Source: an uncultured Bacteroidales bacterium (GTDB lineage: Bacteria > Bacteroidota > Bacteroidia > Bacteroidales > Paludibacteraceae). From it: a stretch of 64,000 nucleotides of DNA. The stretch spans positions 1 through 64,000 of the forward strand of contig CAMKPZ010000004.1 of assembly GCA_946414805.1 (NCBI GenBank), read 5' to 3'. Made by a program: the position numbers and the translations under genes. This document shows, one piece after another, positions 56,039 to 64,000 of the stretch; positions within the stretch are counted from its first letter, which is position 1; each line of letters opens with the position of its first letter. The notes below the pieces were generated by a model that was given only the letters and a program-made list of their open reading frames with translations, was not told where the DNA came from and did not search any database.

Positions 56039-57610
56039 ATGTTTAAGAATCAACCCAAAGGGCTTTTTGCTCTTGCGTTGGCCAACACAGGCGAACGCTT
56101 TGGCTACTACACGATGTTAGCCATCTTTACGCTTTTCATGCAAGCTAAATTCGGTTGGGATGAAGAGGCCGCAGCACGCGTGTATGCTATTTTCCTGGCT
56201 GTCGTTTATTTCTCCCCGCTGCTGGGCGGTTTTGTAGCAGACAAGATCGGTTACGGCAAATGCGTAGTAATCGGAATGTTTACCATGTTCTTAGGTTATC
56301 TGGGCTTAGCCATTCCTACAGCTCCGGATATCACCGGAATGGTGATCATGTTCGCCGGTCTGGGTCTGGTGTCTTTAGGAACCGGTTTATTCAAGGGCAA
56401 CCTGCAGGTATTAGTAGGTAATCTGTATGACGATCCGAAATACGCGGACCGTCGCGATGCCGCATTCTCGCTCTTCTACATGGCAATCAATATCGGTGCG
56501 ATGTTCGCTCCGTCCATGGCCAAATGGATCACGAACACGCATCTGTCCAAGTTCGGTTTTGAGTACGCAGCCGATGCCGTAGCTACCTACGGCGACCAAG
56601 CTCCGCAGTACTTGGAGGCGCTGTACAGCGCATACGGTTTATGCTTCGGCGTAGCATGCGGTTCGCTGGTGCTGTCTGCGATCATCTATTTCGCATGCCG
56701 TAACTGGTTCAAGCACGCAGATGTGACTGCGAAGCAGGTGAAAGCCGCCGATGCAGCCCAGGCAGTGGAGTTGACTCCCAAGCAGACCAAAGACCGTATT
56801 GTGGCTCTGTTGCTGGTGTTCGGCGTAGTGATCTTCTTCTGGATGGCATTCCACCAGAACGGCGCCGCACTCACCTTCTTCGCCAAGAAATACACGAATC
56901 TGACGGTAAGCGGTCCGATGCGGTTCGGATTCAATATCTTCTCGCTTGCCCTGATCGCCGCATCGGTGTATACCGGTTTTGCTACCGTTCAGGCCAAAGA
57001 GATGAAGAGCCGTCTTATCAGCGGTTTGCTGACCTTGGGATTATGGGGCGGAGCGATTGCGTTGTATCTGCACATGGCGGATCCGACTTACGCACAGCCG
57101 TCTGATTTCCAGCAGTTCAACCCGTTCTTTGTAGTATCGCTCACTCCGTTCAGCATGGCATTCTTCGCCGCACTGGAGAAACGCGGGAAAGTAGTGAGTG
57201 CTCCGGCCCGTATCGCTTGGGGTATGTTTGTAGCCGCACTGGGCTTCGGCATCATTACACTCGCCTCCACATCGCTGATCTCGCCGATGGATCTGGGCGA
57301 AAGAACCCAGAATATCCTCTCTCCGGGATGGCTGATCTCCACCTATTTCACGCTGACGATAGCCGAACTGCTTCTTTCGCCGATGGGTATCTCGTTCGTA
57401 AGCAAAGTGGCACCTCCGAAATTCAAGGGTCTGATGATGGGTGGCTGGTTCGCAGCAACGGCTATCGGAAACTACCTCAGTATCATTCCTTCCAAGCTCT
57501 GGAACCGGATACCGCTGATGTACAACTGGGCTATTCTGATCGGATTGTGTCTGGTGAGCGCAATCATTATGTTTGCGCTGCTTAAGAAACTTAGAAAAAT
57601 GACCGAATAA
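56039..57610 (+). CDS. POT/PTR2 family peptide:proton symporter
   Basis: A 523-residue major-facilitator protein with about 12-14 helices. NTGERFGYYTMLAIF is the ExxERF-type motif of proton-coupled oligopeptide transporters; GGFVADKIGYGKCVVIG and GTGLFKGNLQVLVGNLY (PTR2 signature region) follow. It imports di- and tripeptides. The run of A/T heptamers upstream replaces any clear promoter. Confidence 0.92.
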   Translation: MFKNQPKGLFALALANTGERFGYYTMLAIFTLFMQAKFGWDEEAAARVYAIFLAVVYFSPLLGGFVADKIGYGKCVVIGMFTMFLGYLGLAIPTAPDITGMVIMFAGLGLVSLGTGLFKGNLQVLVGNLYDDPKYADRRDAAFSLFYMAINIGAMFAPSMAKWITNTHLSKFGFEYAADAVATYGDQAPQYLEALYSAYGLCFGVACGSLVLSAIIYFACRNWFKHADVTAKQVKAADAAQAVELTPKQTKDRIVALLLVFGVVIFFWMAFHQNGAALTFFAKKYTNLTVSGPMRFGFNIFSLALIAASVYTGFATVQAKEMKSRLISGLLTLGLWGGAIALYLHMADPTYAQPSDFQQFNPFFVVSLTPFSMAFFAALEKRGKVVSAPARIAWGMFVAALGFGIITLASTSLISPMDLGERTQNILSPGWLISTYFTLTIAELLLSPMGISFVSKVAPPKFKGLMMGGWFAATAIGNYLSIIPSKLWNRIPLMYNWAILIGLCLVSAIIMFALLKKLRKMTE

Positions 57611-57612
57611 TC

Positions 57613-58197
57613 ATGGAAGAGCTTGTTAAATATTTTGAGTCTTTGGAGGCGCGTATTGCCGCGCTGGAAGAGGCTCAGCAGACCAACGAAGCCGTGATCG
57701 CATCGCTTGAGGCGGAGGTGGAGGAGCTGAAAAGCCGTCCTGCGCCGGAGCCTCAGGTGGTTGAGAAAGTGGTGGAAAAGATCGTAGAGAAGCCGGTGGA
57801 GGTGATCAAAGAAGTGGTCGTAGAGAAACCGGTAGCGGCAGCCGCTCCGACTGAGCCGGAAACACCGGAAACACCGGAAACGCCGGAAACACCGGAGAGT
57901 CCGGCAGAGCCAATAAAAGAAGAGCCGGCCAAAGAGGAAGCGGCCTCACCCAAAGCGGCTCTGTACGGCAAAGCGGTAGATGACATCCGTATGGCGATCT
58001 CGCTGGGAGACCGGTTCCTCTATCAGCGCGAGTTGTTCGGTCAGAACGCCGAGCTGATGCAGGCGACCCTGACGGAGTTGAACGGGTTGCACACATACGA
58101 AGAGGCCATTGCGTACATCTCTGCCCGTTTCCAATGGGACACGGAGAGTAATACGTACCAGCAGTTCCTCGTCACCCTGCACAGGAGGTTCGGGTAA
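57613..58197 (+). CDS. Conserved coiled-coil protein with a C-terminal orphan domain
   Basis: A 194-residue cytosolic protein. Residues 1-42 form a heptad-repeat coiled coil (LEARIAALEEAQQTNEAVIASLEAEVEEL). Then comes a Val/Glu/Lys-Pro-rich stretch (VEKVVEKIVEKPVEVIKEVVVEKP), a PET tripeptide repeat, and a compact helical C-terminal domain of about 75 residues (DDIRMAISLGDRFLYQRELFGQNAELM through FLVTLHRRFG). The last domain looks like a conserved but unnamed Bacteroidota module. It begins three bases after the transporter stop. No function assigned. Confidence 0.75.
   Translation: MEELVKYFESLEARIAALEEAQQTNEAVIASLEAEVEELKSRPAPEPQVVEKVVEKIVEKPVEVIKEVVVEKPVAAAAPTEPETPETPETPETPESPAEPIKEEPAKEEAASPKAALYGKAVDDIRMAISLGDRFLYQRELFGQNAELMQATLTELNGLHTYEEAIAYISARFQWDTESNTYQQFLVTLHRRFG
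57856..57909. repeat. Nonamer array encoding PET repeats
   Basis: Six 9-base units (CCGGAAACA x2, CCGGAAACG, CCGGAAACA, CCGGAGAGT, CCGGCAGAG), each translated as P-E-T or a variant. Confidence 0.88.
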
Positions 58198-58245
58198 ATT
58201 GGGAATTGAGAATTGAGAATTGTGAATTGAGAATTGTGAATTGAT
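58197..58245. repeat. Heptamer array before rsmI (AATTGAG/AATTGTG family)
   Basis: Seven units (AATTGGG, AATTGAG, AATTGAG, AATTGTG, AATTGAG, AATTGTG, AATTGAT) fill the gap. The rsmI ATG at 58244 begins in the last unit. Confidence 0.9.
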
Positions 58246-58930
58246 GTTATACCTTGTTCCTACACCGGTTGGCAATCTGCAGGATATCACGTTTCGTGCC
58301 ATCGAGACGCTGAAGTCCGTGGATCTGATCTTAGCGGAAGACACGCGCACGAGCGGCGTCCTGCTGCAGCATTATGATATCCATACGCCGCTCAAGAGTC
58401 ATCATAAGTTCAATGAACATGAGACGAGTGCGGACATCGTTGAGCGACTGAAAGCGGGTGCCAATATTGCGCTGATCTCCGATGCCGGCACTCCGGCTAT
58501 CAGTGATCCGGGCTTCTTTCTGGTGCGCGCCGCTGCGGAGGCGGAGGTCGAGATCCAGTGTCTGCCGGGCGCCACGGCTTTTGTGCCGGCGCTGGTGGAC
58601 TCCGGCCTGCCGAACAACCACTTCTATTTCGAGGGTTTCCTGCCCCAGAAGAAAGGACGGCAGACACGGCTGAACTATCTCGCGCAGCTGGATCAGACCT
58701 TCATACTATATGAGTCGCCTTTCCGTCTGGTGAAGACGCTGCAGCAGTTAGCCGCCGTATGTACGGAGGATCGCCGCGCCAGCGTGAGCAGGGAGATCAG
58801 CAAGGTACACGAAGTGACCGTTCGCGGGACACTCGGCGAGTTGATCGCCCGTTTTGAGCAGACTCCGCCGAAAGGCGAGATTGTCATTATAGTCGAAGGT
58901 CAAAAGTCGAAAGTCGAAAGCAATGAGTGA
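58244..58930 (+). CDS. rsmI: 16S rRNA (cytidine 1402-2'-O)-methyltransferase
   Basis: A 228-residue tetrapyrrole-methylase-fold enzyme. LYLVPTPVGNLQDITFRAIETL, ILAEDTRTSGVLLQHY, SDAGTPAISDPGFFLV, PLPGATAFVPAL-like CLPGATAFVPAL, and FEGFLPQKKGRQTRL are RsmI signatures. It methylates the 2'-OH of C1402 in 16S rRNA using SAM. The C-terminal QKSKVESNE is encoded by a heptamer array that also contains the overlap with the flippase start. Confidence 0.93.
   Translation: MLYLVPTPVGNLQDITFRAIETLKSVDLILAEDTRTSGVLLQHYDIHTPLKSHHKFNEHETSADIVERLKAGANIALISDAGTPAISDPGFFLVRAAAEAEVEIQCLPGATAFVPALVDSGLPNNHFYFEGFLPQKKGRQTRLNYLAQLDQTFILYESPFRLVKTLQQLAAVCTEDRRASVSREISKVHEVTVRGTLGELIARFEQTPPKGEIVIIVEGQKSKVESNE
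58892..58919. repeat. Heptamer array at the end of rsmI (GTCGAAA family)
   Basis: GTCGAAG, GTCAAAA, GTCGAAA, GTCGAAA; translated VEGQKSKVES. Confidence 0.8.
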
Positions 58931-60374
58931 GATGAAATCATTGGCGAAGGACACAGCCATCTATGGTCTGAGTTCGATCATCGGCAAGTTTCTCAATTAC
59001 CTGCTGGTGCCGCTATACACCTATGTCTTGGCCCGCGAGGCGGATTACGGCATTGTGACGAATCTGTATGCGTGGACCGCACTGCTGCTGGTGATCCTGA
59101 CTTTCGGCATGGAGACGGGTTTCTTCCGGTTCGCCAACCGCGAGGACTATGACTCGCAAAGCGTCTATAAGACCACTTTCTTCACCCTGCTGTTCACCAG
59201 TACGGTTTTTGCGGTGCTGGTGGTGCTCTTCCAGCAGCCGATAGCAGCCGGAATGGGTTATCCGGACCACTCGGAGTTCATCGCCATGATGGCTGTCACG
59301 GTGGCTCTGGATGCGTTTGCCTGCATTCCGTTCGCCTACCTGCGTTACCGGAAACGGCCGATCCTTTTTGCGGCGCTGAAACTGCTTTTCGTGGTGCTCA
59401 ATATCGGCTTCAACCTTCTCTTCCTGGTGGTGTTGGGAAAAACCGATGTCTTCTATGTCTTTTTCAGCAATATTCTGGCTACGACGATCCAGACGCTGGT
59501 TTTACTGCCTTTCACCTTACCGAAAGGCGGCCGGTTTTCATTGGCGACGCTCAGAGAGATGGTGCGTTATTCGCTGCCGTTGTTAGTGCTGGGCGTAGCA
59601 GGGATCATGAACCAGACGCTGGACAGGATCCTCTTCCCGTATCTGTACACAGGCGACGACGCCCAGACCCAGTTAGGCATCTACGGCGCGTGCTTCAAGG
59701 TAGCGATGGTGATGATGATGTTCACCCAGGCGTTCCGGTACGCGTACGAACCCTTTGTGTTCGCCAAGCATAAGGACCGCAAATCCGTAGAGGCATATGC
59801 CGATGCGATGAAATACTATATTATCTTCTCGTATCTCATTCTGCTGGGCGTGATTATCTATCTCGATATCTTCCGGTATATTGTCTCCAGCGCCTATTGG
59901 GAGGGGCTGAAGATCGTGCCGGTGGTGCTCTGGACCTATGTCTTCCAGGGGATTTATTTCAATCTCAGTTTCTGGTACAAACTGACGGATGAGACGAAAT
60001 GGGGTGCCTATTTCTCGCTCATCGGTCTGGTTATCACGCTGGTGCTGCAGATCGTAGGGGTTCCGCGGATCGGCTACTGGGCGTCCTGCGGCAGCAGTCT
60101 GGTATGCTATTTCTGCATTATGCTGCTGTCTTATTTCATCGGCCAGAAGAAAGCCCCGATCCCGTATGACCTGAAATGTATCGGCGGCTACACGGCCCTG
60201 ACAGTCGTATTGTTAGCGGTTTATTATGCCCTGCGGCTCCATTCCGGTCTGAATATGTGGGCGCTGATGGGTGCAGGCACCGTATTGATCGCCGTGTACC
60301 TGGTGGTACTGACGAGAAAGGATTTCCCTCTCTCCGGACTGCCGGTAGTAGGCAAATACTTCAAGAGAAATTAA
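58923..60374 (+). CDS. Wzx-like polysaccharide flippase
   Basis: A 483-residue MATE/MOP-superfamily membrane protein with about 12-14 helices. The N-terminus SLAKDTAIYGLSSIIGKFLNYLLVPLYT and the Arg-rich first loops (FGMETGFFRFANRE, YLRYRKRP) are typical of lipopolysaccharide or lipid-linked-glycan exporters. It overlaps rsmI by eight bases. A second flippase lies 2.5 kb downstream. Confidence 0.88.
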   Translation: MSEMKSLAKDTAIYGLSSIIGKFLNYLLVPLYTYVLAREADYGIVTNLYAWTALLLVILTFGMETGFFRFANREDYDSQSVYKTTFFTLLFTSTVFAVLVVLFQQPIAAGMGYPDHSEFIAMMAVTVALDAFACIPFAYLRYRKRPILFAALKLLFVVLNIGFNLLFLVVLGKTDVFYVFFSNILATTIQTLVLLPFTLPKGGRFSLATLREMVRYSLPLLVLGVAGIMNQTLDRILFPYLYTGDDAQTQLGIYGACFKVAMVMMMFTQAFRYAYEPFVFAKHKDRKSVEAYADAMKYYIIFSYLILLGVIIYLDIFRYIVSSAYWEGLKIVPVVLWTYVFQGIYFNLSFWYKLTDETKWGAYFSLIGLVITLVLQIVGVPRIGYWASCGSSLVCYFCIMLLSYFIGQKKAPIPYDLKCIGGYTALTVVLLAVYYALRLHSGLNMWALMGAGTVLIAVYLVVLTRKDFPLSGLPVVGKYFKRN

Positions 60375-60403
60375 AAATTATAAATTACGAATTACAAATT
60401 ATA
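60369..60403. repeat. Heptamer array between the flippase gene and ribE (AATTAAA family)
   Basis: AATTAAA, AATTATA, AATTACG, AATTACA, AATTATA. The first unit holds the flippase stop (TAA) and the last base starts the ribE ATG. Confidence 0.88.
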
Positions 60404-61023
60404 TGTTTTCAGGAATTGTAGAAACAATGGCTCAGGTGGTCAAGATTGAGACCGAGCAGACCAATAAACATTTCACGCTCCGCAATCCGTTCGGCGAGGC
60501 GCTGAGTATCGACCAGTCGATTGCGCATAACGGCGTGTGTCTGACAGTTGTGAAGACAGAAGGCGATCTCTATACCGTGACGGCGATGCAGGAGAGTCTG
60601 AGACTCACCAACCTCGACCTGCTGAAAGAGGGCGACTGGGTGAACGTAGAGCGGTCGATGATGATGGGCGGCCGTCTGGACGGGCATATCGTACAGGGCC
60701 ACGTGGATCAGAAAGCGCGTTGTATCGAGGCCAAAGAGACCGACGGCAGCTGGTACTACCGGTTTGAATATGAATCGACCAAAGAGATGATCGAGCGCGG
60801 CTATTTCTGCGTGGACAAAGGATCGGTGGCGATCAACGGCGTGAGTCTGACCGTCTGCGAACCGGACATCCGGGGCGACAAAGGCTACGTGTCGGTTTGT
60901 ATCATCCCCTACACCCACGAGGAGACGAACTTCAAATATATCGAGGCAGGCACCGTCGTGAATATCGAGTTTGATATCCTCGGCAAATACATGGCGCGAT
61001 ACCTCGCACAAATTAAAAATTAA
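60403..61023 (+). CDS. ribE: Riboflavin synthase, alpha subunit
   Basis: A 206-residue two-lumazine-domain protein. It begins [12 protein letters not shown] and has the paired motifs [12 protein letters not shown] and [13 protein letters not shown], with [17 protein letters not shown]. It dismutates two dimethylribityllumazines to riboflavin. No room for an FMN riboswitch exists in the 28-base gap, which is wholly heptamer repeats. The last codons (QIKN) and stop come from another array. Confidence 0.93.
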   Translation: MFSGIVETMAQVVKIETEQTNKHFTLRNPFGEALSIDQSIAHNGVCLTVVKTEGDLYTVTAMQESLRLTNLDLLKEGDWVNVERSMMMGGRLDGHIVQGHVDQKARCIEAKETDGSWYYRFEYESTKEMIERGYFCVDKGSVAINGVSLTVCEPDIRGDKGYVSVCIIPYTHEETNFKYIEAGTVVNIEFDILGKYMARYLAQIKN

Positions 61024-61038
61024 AAATTGCGAATTAAA
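61011..61038. repeat. Heptamer array after ribE (AATTAAA family)
   Basis: AATTAAA, AATTAAA, AATTGCG, AATTAAA. It contains the ribE stop and the gap before the FKBP gene. Confidence 0.88.
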
Positions 61039-61048
61039 AATACTATTT

Positions 61049-61564
61049 ATGAACACCAACAGTTTATCTTTCCAATTAGGCACTTCCGTAGCGCAGTATC
61101 TCATGCAATACGGACAGAAGGAACTCAATTACGAGGAGTTCAAACAAGGCATCGAATATGTCATGAATATGTCCGCCAAGGCGAAAGCGGAAGGCGAGAA
61201 ATTTCTGGCGGAGAATGCCAAACGCGAAGGCGTGAAGGTGACCGCAAGCGGTCTGCAGTACGAGGTGCTGGAGGCTACAATCGGCCAGAAACCGAAGGCT
61301 ACCGATTCCGTAAAAGTACATTACGAGGGCACCCTCATCGACGGAACGGTCTTCGACAGCAGTTATCGCCGCGGCGAACCGATCTCTTTCCCGCTGAACG
61401 GCGTGATCAAGGGCTGGACCGAAGGCGTGCAACTGATGTCCGTAGGATCGAAATACAAGTTCTTCATCCCTTACCAACTCGCCTACGGCGAACAAGGCGC
61501 CGGAGCTTCTATCCCGCCCTACGCAGCGCTGATCTTCACGGTTGAACTGCTCGGGATTGAATAA
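61049..61564 (+). CDS. FKBP-type peptidyl-prolyl isomerase (FklB/Mip-like), cytosolic form
   Basis: A 171-residue protein: N-terminal helical dimerisation region ([22 protein letters not shown]), then FKBP domain from about 80 with [59 protein letters not shown] and [11 protein letters not shown]. No signal peptide is visible. The ATG at 61049 lies after the ribE stop. Its C-terminal domain is nearly identical to that of the next gene. Confidence 0.9.
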   Translation: MNTNSLSFQLGTSVAQYLMQYGQKELNYEEFKQGIEYVMNMSAKAKAEGEKFLAENAKREGVKVTASGLQYEVLEATIGQKPKATDSVKVHYEGTLIDGTVFDSSYRRGEPISFPLNGVIKGWTEGVQLMSVGSKYKFFIPYQLAYGEQGAGASIPPYAALIFTVELLGIE

Positions 61565-61629
61565 CAATATCCGGTCAACCGGTTTTGCGGCAGAATAGTC
61601 AACTATTTAAACAACAAAATAACTAAACA

Positions 61630-62898
61630 ATGAAAAAAATCAGTATTTTCCTATTGGCTGCAATGGCAATGATCTCTTGCGGCAATAGTTACAAAGCAAA
61701 AGATGTCAAACTCCAGAGCGAGACCGACTCGGTCAACTATGCGCTCGGTCTGTTGAACGGATTGCAGATCAAGACCTACTACCTCACCAACGACAGCAGC
61801 GACGAGGCGGTGGCTGAGTTTATCGACGCCCTTGAGGCGGCTTATCAGGACAAAGAGGAGGAACTGAGCGAAGCGGCTCAGGCAGGCCGTCAGTTCGGCA
61901 CATCCGTCTCGATGTTTGAGCAAGAGGGTCTGGCTGGCAACAAAGCCTGGGCGTATAACGGCGAGATCTTCCTTCAGGCGCTGGTGAATGCGCTCTATGA
62001 GGAGAACGAGGTAATGGATCAGGCTACTGCCGAGTCGTACCTCATGGCGCAGTATAACGCCATGCCACAGGGCGGCGAAGAGGTGAAAGCCGTTTCCGCC
62101 AAGTGCCCGACGAAAGCCAAAGTGATCGAACTGAAGGACACCAACGACTCGCTCAACTACGCGTTCGGTCTGATGAACGGCGCGCAGGTACGCATGTATA
62201 TTCTGTCCGGGGACGAGAACGGCGAGGCCAGAGACGAGTTCATCGAGAATCTTAACGCCGGCATGAAAGAGAAGATGCGCAACCCGCAGGTGGTAGCCAT
62301 GGCGCGTAATATCGGCAAGGCTATCCGTGAGCAGGAACCGGTAGGTCTGATGGGTATCAAAGGTGTAGAGACCAATTTTGATCTGATCAAACAGGGTTTC
62401 ATCAACGGTCTCAATAACAAGACTTTCCAGTTTGACCAGGCGACGGCAAACATGTATATCAGCACTACCTTAAACCGTCTGAAGACGGAACAGGCTCAGG
62501 CTCAAGGCGAGAAAACCAAAGCGGAAGGCGAAGAGTATCTGGCTGCCAATGCGCTGCGCAAGGAGGTCAAAGTGACGGAGTCGGGTCTGCAGTACGAGGT
62601 GCTGGAGCCGGGTAACGGCCCGAAACCGAAAGCCACCTCTACGGTCAAAGTACATTACGAGGGAACCCTCATTGACGGCACTGTTTTCGACAGCAGCTAT
62701 CAGCGCGGCGAACCGGTCGAGTTCCCCTTGAACGGTGTGATCAAAGGTTGGACGGAAGGTCTGCAGCTGATGCCTGTCGGCTCGAAATACAAACTCTATA
62801 TCCCGTATGAGTTAGGTTACGGCGAACGCGGAGCAGGTCAGTCCATTCCTCCGTACGCTGCACTGATCTTCACGGTAGAACTCCTGGAGATTAAATAA
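61630..62898 (+). CDS. FKBP-type peptidyl-prolyl isomerase lipoprotein with two N-terminal domains
   Basis: A 422-residue lipoprotein (lipobox MISC, Cys17). Two FKBP_N-like helical repeats ([18 protein letters not shown] near 35 and [18 protein letters not shown] near 173) precede one FKBP domain from about 315 with [20 protein letters not shown] and [20 protein letters not shown]. The doubled N-terminus is longer than usual for FkpA/Mip. It likely folds proteins in the periplasm. It appears to be a tandem duplication partner of the previous gene. Confidence 0.9.
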   Translation: MKKISIFLLAAMAMISCGNSYKAKDVKLQSETDSVNYALGLLNGLQIKTYYLTNDSSDEAVAEFIDALEAAYQDKEEELSEAAQAGRQFGTSVSMFEQEGLAGNKAWAYNGEIFLQALVNALYEENEVMDQATAESYLMAQYNAMPQGGEEVKAVSAKCPTKAKVIELKDTNDSLNYAFGLMNGAQVRMYILSGDENGEARDEFIENLNAGMKEKMRNPQVVAMARNIGKAIREQEPVGLMGIKGVETNFDLIKQGFINGLNNKTFQFDQATANMYISTTLNRLKTEQAQAQGEKTKAEGEEYLAANALRKEVKVTESGLQYEVLEPGNGPKPKATSTVKVHYEGTLIDGTVFDSSYQRGEPVEFPLNGVIKGWTEGLQLMPVGSKYKLYIPYELGYGERGAGQSIPPYAALIFTVELLEIK

Positions 62899-62901
62899 TC
62901 C

Positions 62902-64000
62902 ATGGGGGTCATCGCCAAGCAATCTATCCGTGGAACGATAGTCACCTATCTGGGAATCGCCGTAGGTGTCGTCACTACGTTCTTCGTGTTAACCCGTTTC
63001 CTCACAACCGAGGAGATCGGGTTAGCACGGGTGCTTATCGATGCCGCTACGCTTTTTGTGGGGCTGGCGCAGTTGGGCACCGGCGCCAGCATCATCCGTT
63101 TCTATCCGTATTTCAAGGACGAGAAGGAGGATCACGGTTTCTTCTTCTGGGCGATCATGGTGCCCTTCCTCGGTTTCCTCGTTTTCGCCCTTGTCTTCTG
63201 GCTCTGCCATGCGCCGCTCAGCGCATGGTTCGGAGACAAGTCCCCGCTTTTTGTGGACTACTACTATTTTGTGCTGCCGTTGGCGTTCTTCATGCTCTAT
63301 CAGAGTATCTGCGAGACCACCTGCAATGTGCTGATGCATATCGTTGTGCCCCGCGGAGTACGCGAACTGCTGGTGCGCGTAGGGCTGCTGGTGCTCTATC
63401 TGCTCTATGCCAGACGGATCCTCTCGTTGGACGGACTGGTGATCGGCATATGCCTCAACTACGGCATTGCCGCGCTCGTCAATGCCGTTTATTTCTTCTC
63501 GCTCAAGCGCATCAGTCTGCGTCCCGACTGGGCATTCCTGAAGGCGAACAAGCCACTGGTGATCCGCTATCTGACCTACACGGGTTTTCTGATCATCTCG
63601 GCGCTCACCTCCGTGCTGGCGCCTACCCTCTCGTCGTTCTTCGTGACCGCCAAGATGGGTCTGGACAGCACCGGTATCTTCGCCATCGCTACCTATATGG
63701 CGGTGATGGTGAGTATCCCGAACCGCTCCGTTTCGGCGATCGCTTCGCCCCAGTTGGCGAGGGCGATCAAGGAGCAGAACCGCGAGGAGTGTTCGTTCCT
63801 CGTGCGCCAGGTGACACGGAACATGCTTCTCATCGGAGGTATGATCCTTCTGGCGATCTGGATCAATATTGACCTCATTTTCCATATTCTCCCTAACGGC
63901 GCTACCTTCGCATCGGCGAAGAGTGTAGTGCTGATTCTGGGCGTGAGCCAATTGGTTTTGGCTACGTTCTCTATTTGCATGAATACGCTGAACTACTCGC
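62902..64000 (+). CDS. Polysaccharide flippase, 3' end beyond the window
   Basis: An open frame from ATG 62902 (MGVIAKQSIRGTIVTYLG) to the window end, at least 366 codons. It has many hydrophobic helices, the typical MOP/Wzx N-terminus and charged loops such as IIRFYPYFKDEKED. ATG lies three bases after the FKBP stop. The C-terminal part is outside the window. Confidence 0.85.
   Translation, partial: MGVIAKQSIRGTIVTYLGIAVGVVTTFFVLTRFLTTEEIGLARVLIDAATLFVGLAQLGTGASIIRFYPYFKDEKEDHGFFFWAIMVPFLGFLVFALVFWLCHAPLSAWFGDKSPLFVDYYYFVLPLAFFMLYQSICETTCNVLMHIVVPRGVRELLVRVGLLVLYLLYARRILSLDGLVIGICLNYGIAALVNAVYFFSLKRISLRPDWAFLKANKPLVIRYLTYTGFLIISALTSVLAPTLSSFFVTAKMGLDSTGIFAIATYMAVMVSIPNRSVSAIASPQLARAIKEQNREECSFLVRQVTRNMLLIGGMILLAIWINIDLIFHILPNGATFASAKSVVLILGVSQLVLATFSICMNTLNYS

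Noticed and set aside
60369..60403. FMN riboswitch upstream of ribE, or TPP riboswitch upstream of thiL
   Set aside because: The ribE gap is 28 bases of heptamer repeats, and the thiL leader between promoter and ATG is too short for either aptamer.
61565..61600. Terminator CCGGTCAACCGGTTTT after the first FKBP gene
   Set aside because: The stem is five bases with a two-base loop, too tight to fold as written, so it is not listed as a terminator.
1..64000. tRNA, rRNA, transposase or prophage genes
   Set aside because: I looked through the intergenic stretches for cloverleaf-like or rRNA sequence and through the proteins for transposase, integrase or phage motifs and found none.

Overview
The window looks like a chromosome segment of an uncultured member of the Bacteroidales (Bacteroidota). 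Evidence: nearly every recognisable promoter has the Bacteroidota form (TTTG/TTG, a 19-20 base spacer, then TAnnTTTGC). Family-typical genes are also present: a MurF-alanine racemase fusion, GldG, TamB with a TamL-type barrel, DUF5683 after parAB, the dxs-trkA-trkH order, and WbqC. Gene content is mostly core metabolism plus cell-envelope building. No rRNA, tRNA, CRISPR array, transposase or prophage was seen.

Layout. 1-1283: start of rpmB leaving leftward, and a divergent DHH phosphoesterase. 1276-7600 (minus): an outer-membrane barrel protein, a giant TamB protein fused to an outer-membrane barrel, and a phosphoglycolate-phosphatase-like HAD. 7804-21141 (plus): a SurA-like chaperone, gldG, a LysM/binding-protein gene, a porin-like barrel, kduI-kduD-DUF4861 (uronate/pectin catabolism), a GT9 glycosyltransferase, parA-parB, DUF5683, mltD and a MerR regulator. 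21143-40018 (minus): from the promoter end, a MurF-Alr fusion, an ABC ATPase, thiL, a GT2, uxs, kdsC, ispD and kdsD, then an AT-richer surface-glycan cluster (cytidylyltransferase-aminotransferase fusion, opine-dehydrogenase-like, TagF-like, acyltransferase, YfhO, three glycosyltransferases). 40699-64000 (plus): a secreted paralogous-domain protein, dxs, trkA, trkH, an SGNH/MBOAT O-acylation pair, coaE, two small lipoproteins, dapB, lepB, wbqC, ilvE, a POT peptide transporter, a coiled-coil protein, rsmI, a flippase, ribE, two FKBP isomerases and a second flippase cut by the window end.

The most unusual property is a dense population of short tandem arrays, mostly with a 7-base period, sitting between genes and also inside essential housekeeping genes (nrnA, kdsD, ispD, thiL, murF-alr, dxs, MBOAT, coaE, dapB, lepB, wbqC, ilvE, rsmI). 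Seven is not a multiple of three, so each array is read in all three frames. In dapB the only units read in the frame where the consensus would give TAA carry a variant that avoids it. Another unit class, AATTGAG, supplies stop or start codons at gene borders. Further arrays have periods of 9 or 15 (in-frame protein repeats) and of 11, 22, 33 or 44 (between genes).

Other points of interest: the TamB-barrel fusion without POTRA domains; a LicC-like cytidylyltransferase fused to a CobD-like PLP domain beside opine-dehydrogenase-like and TagF-like genes, suggesting a CDP-aminoalcohol glycan decoration; a MurF-Alr fusion lacking about half of MurF; and gldG with no adjacent gldF, next to a repeat scar. 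All calls come from reading the sequence; no database search was run.
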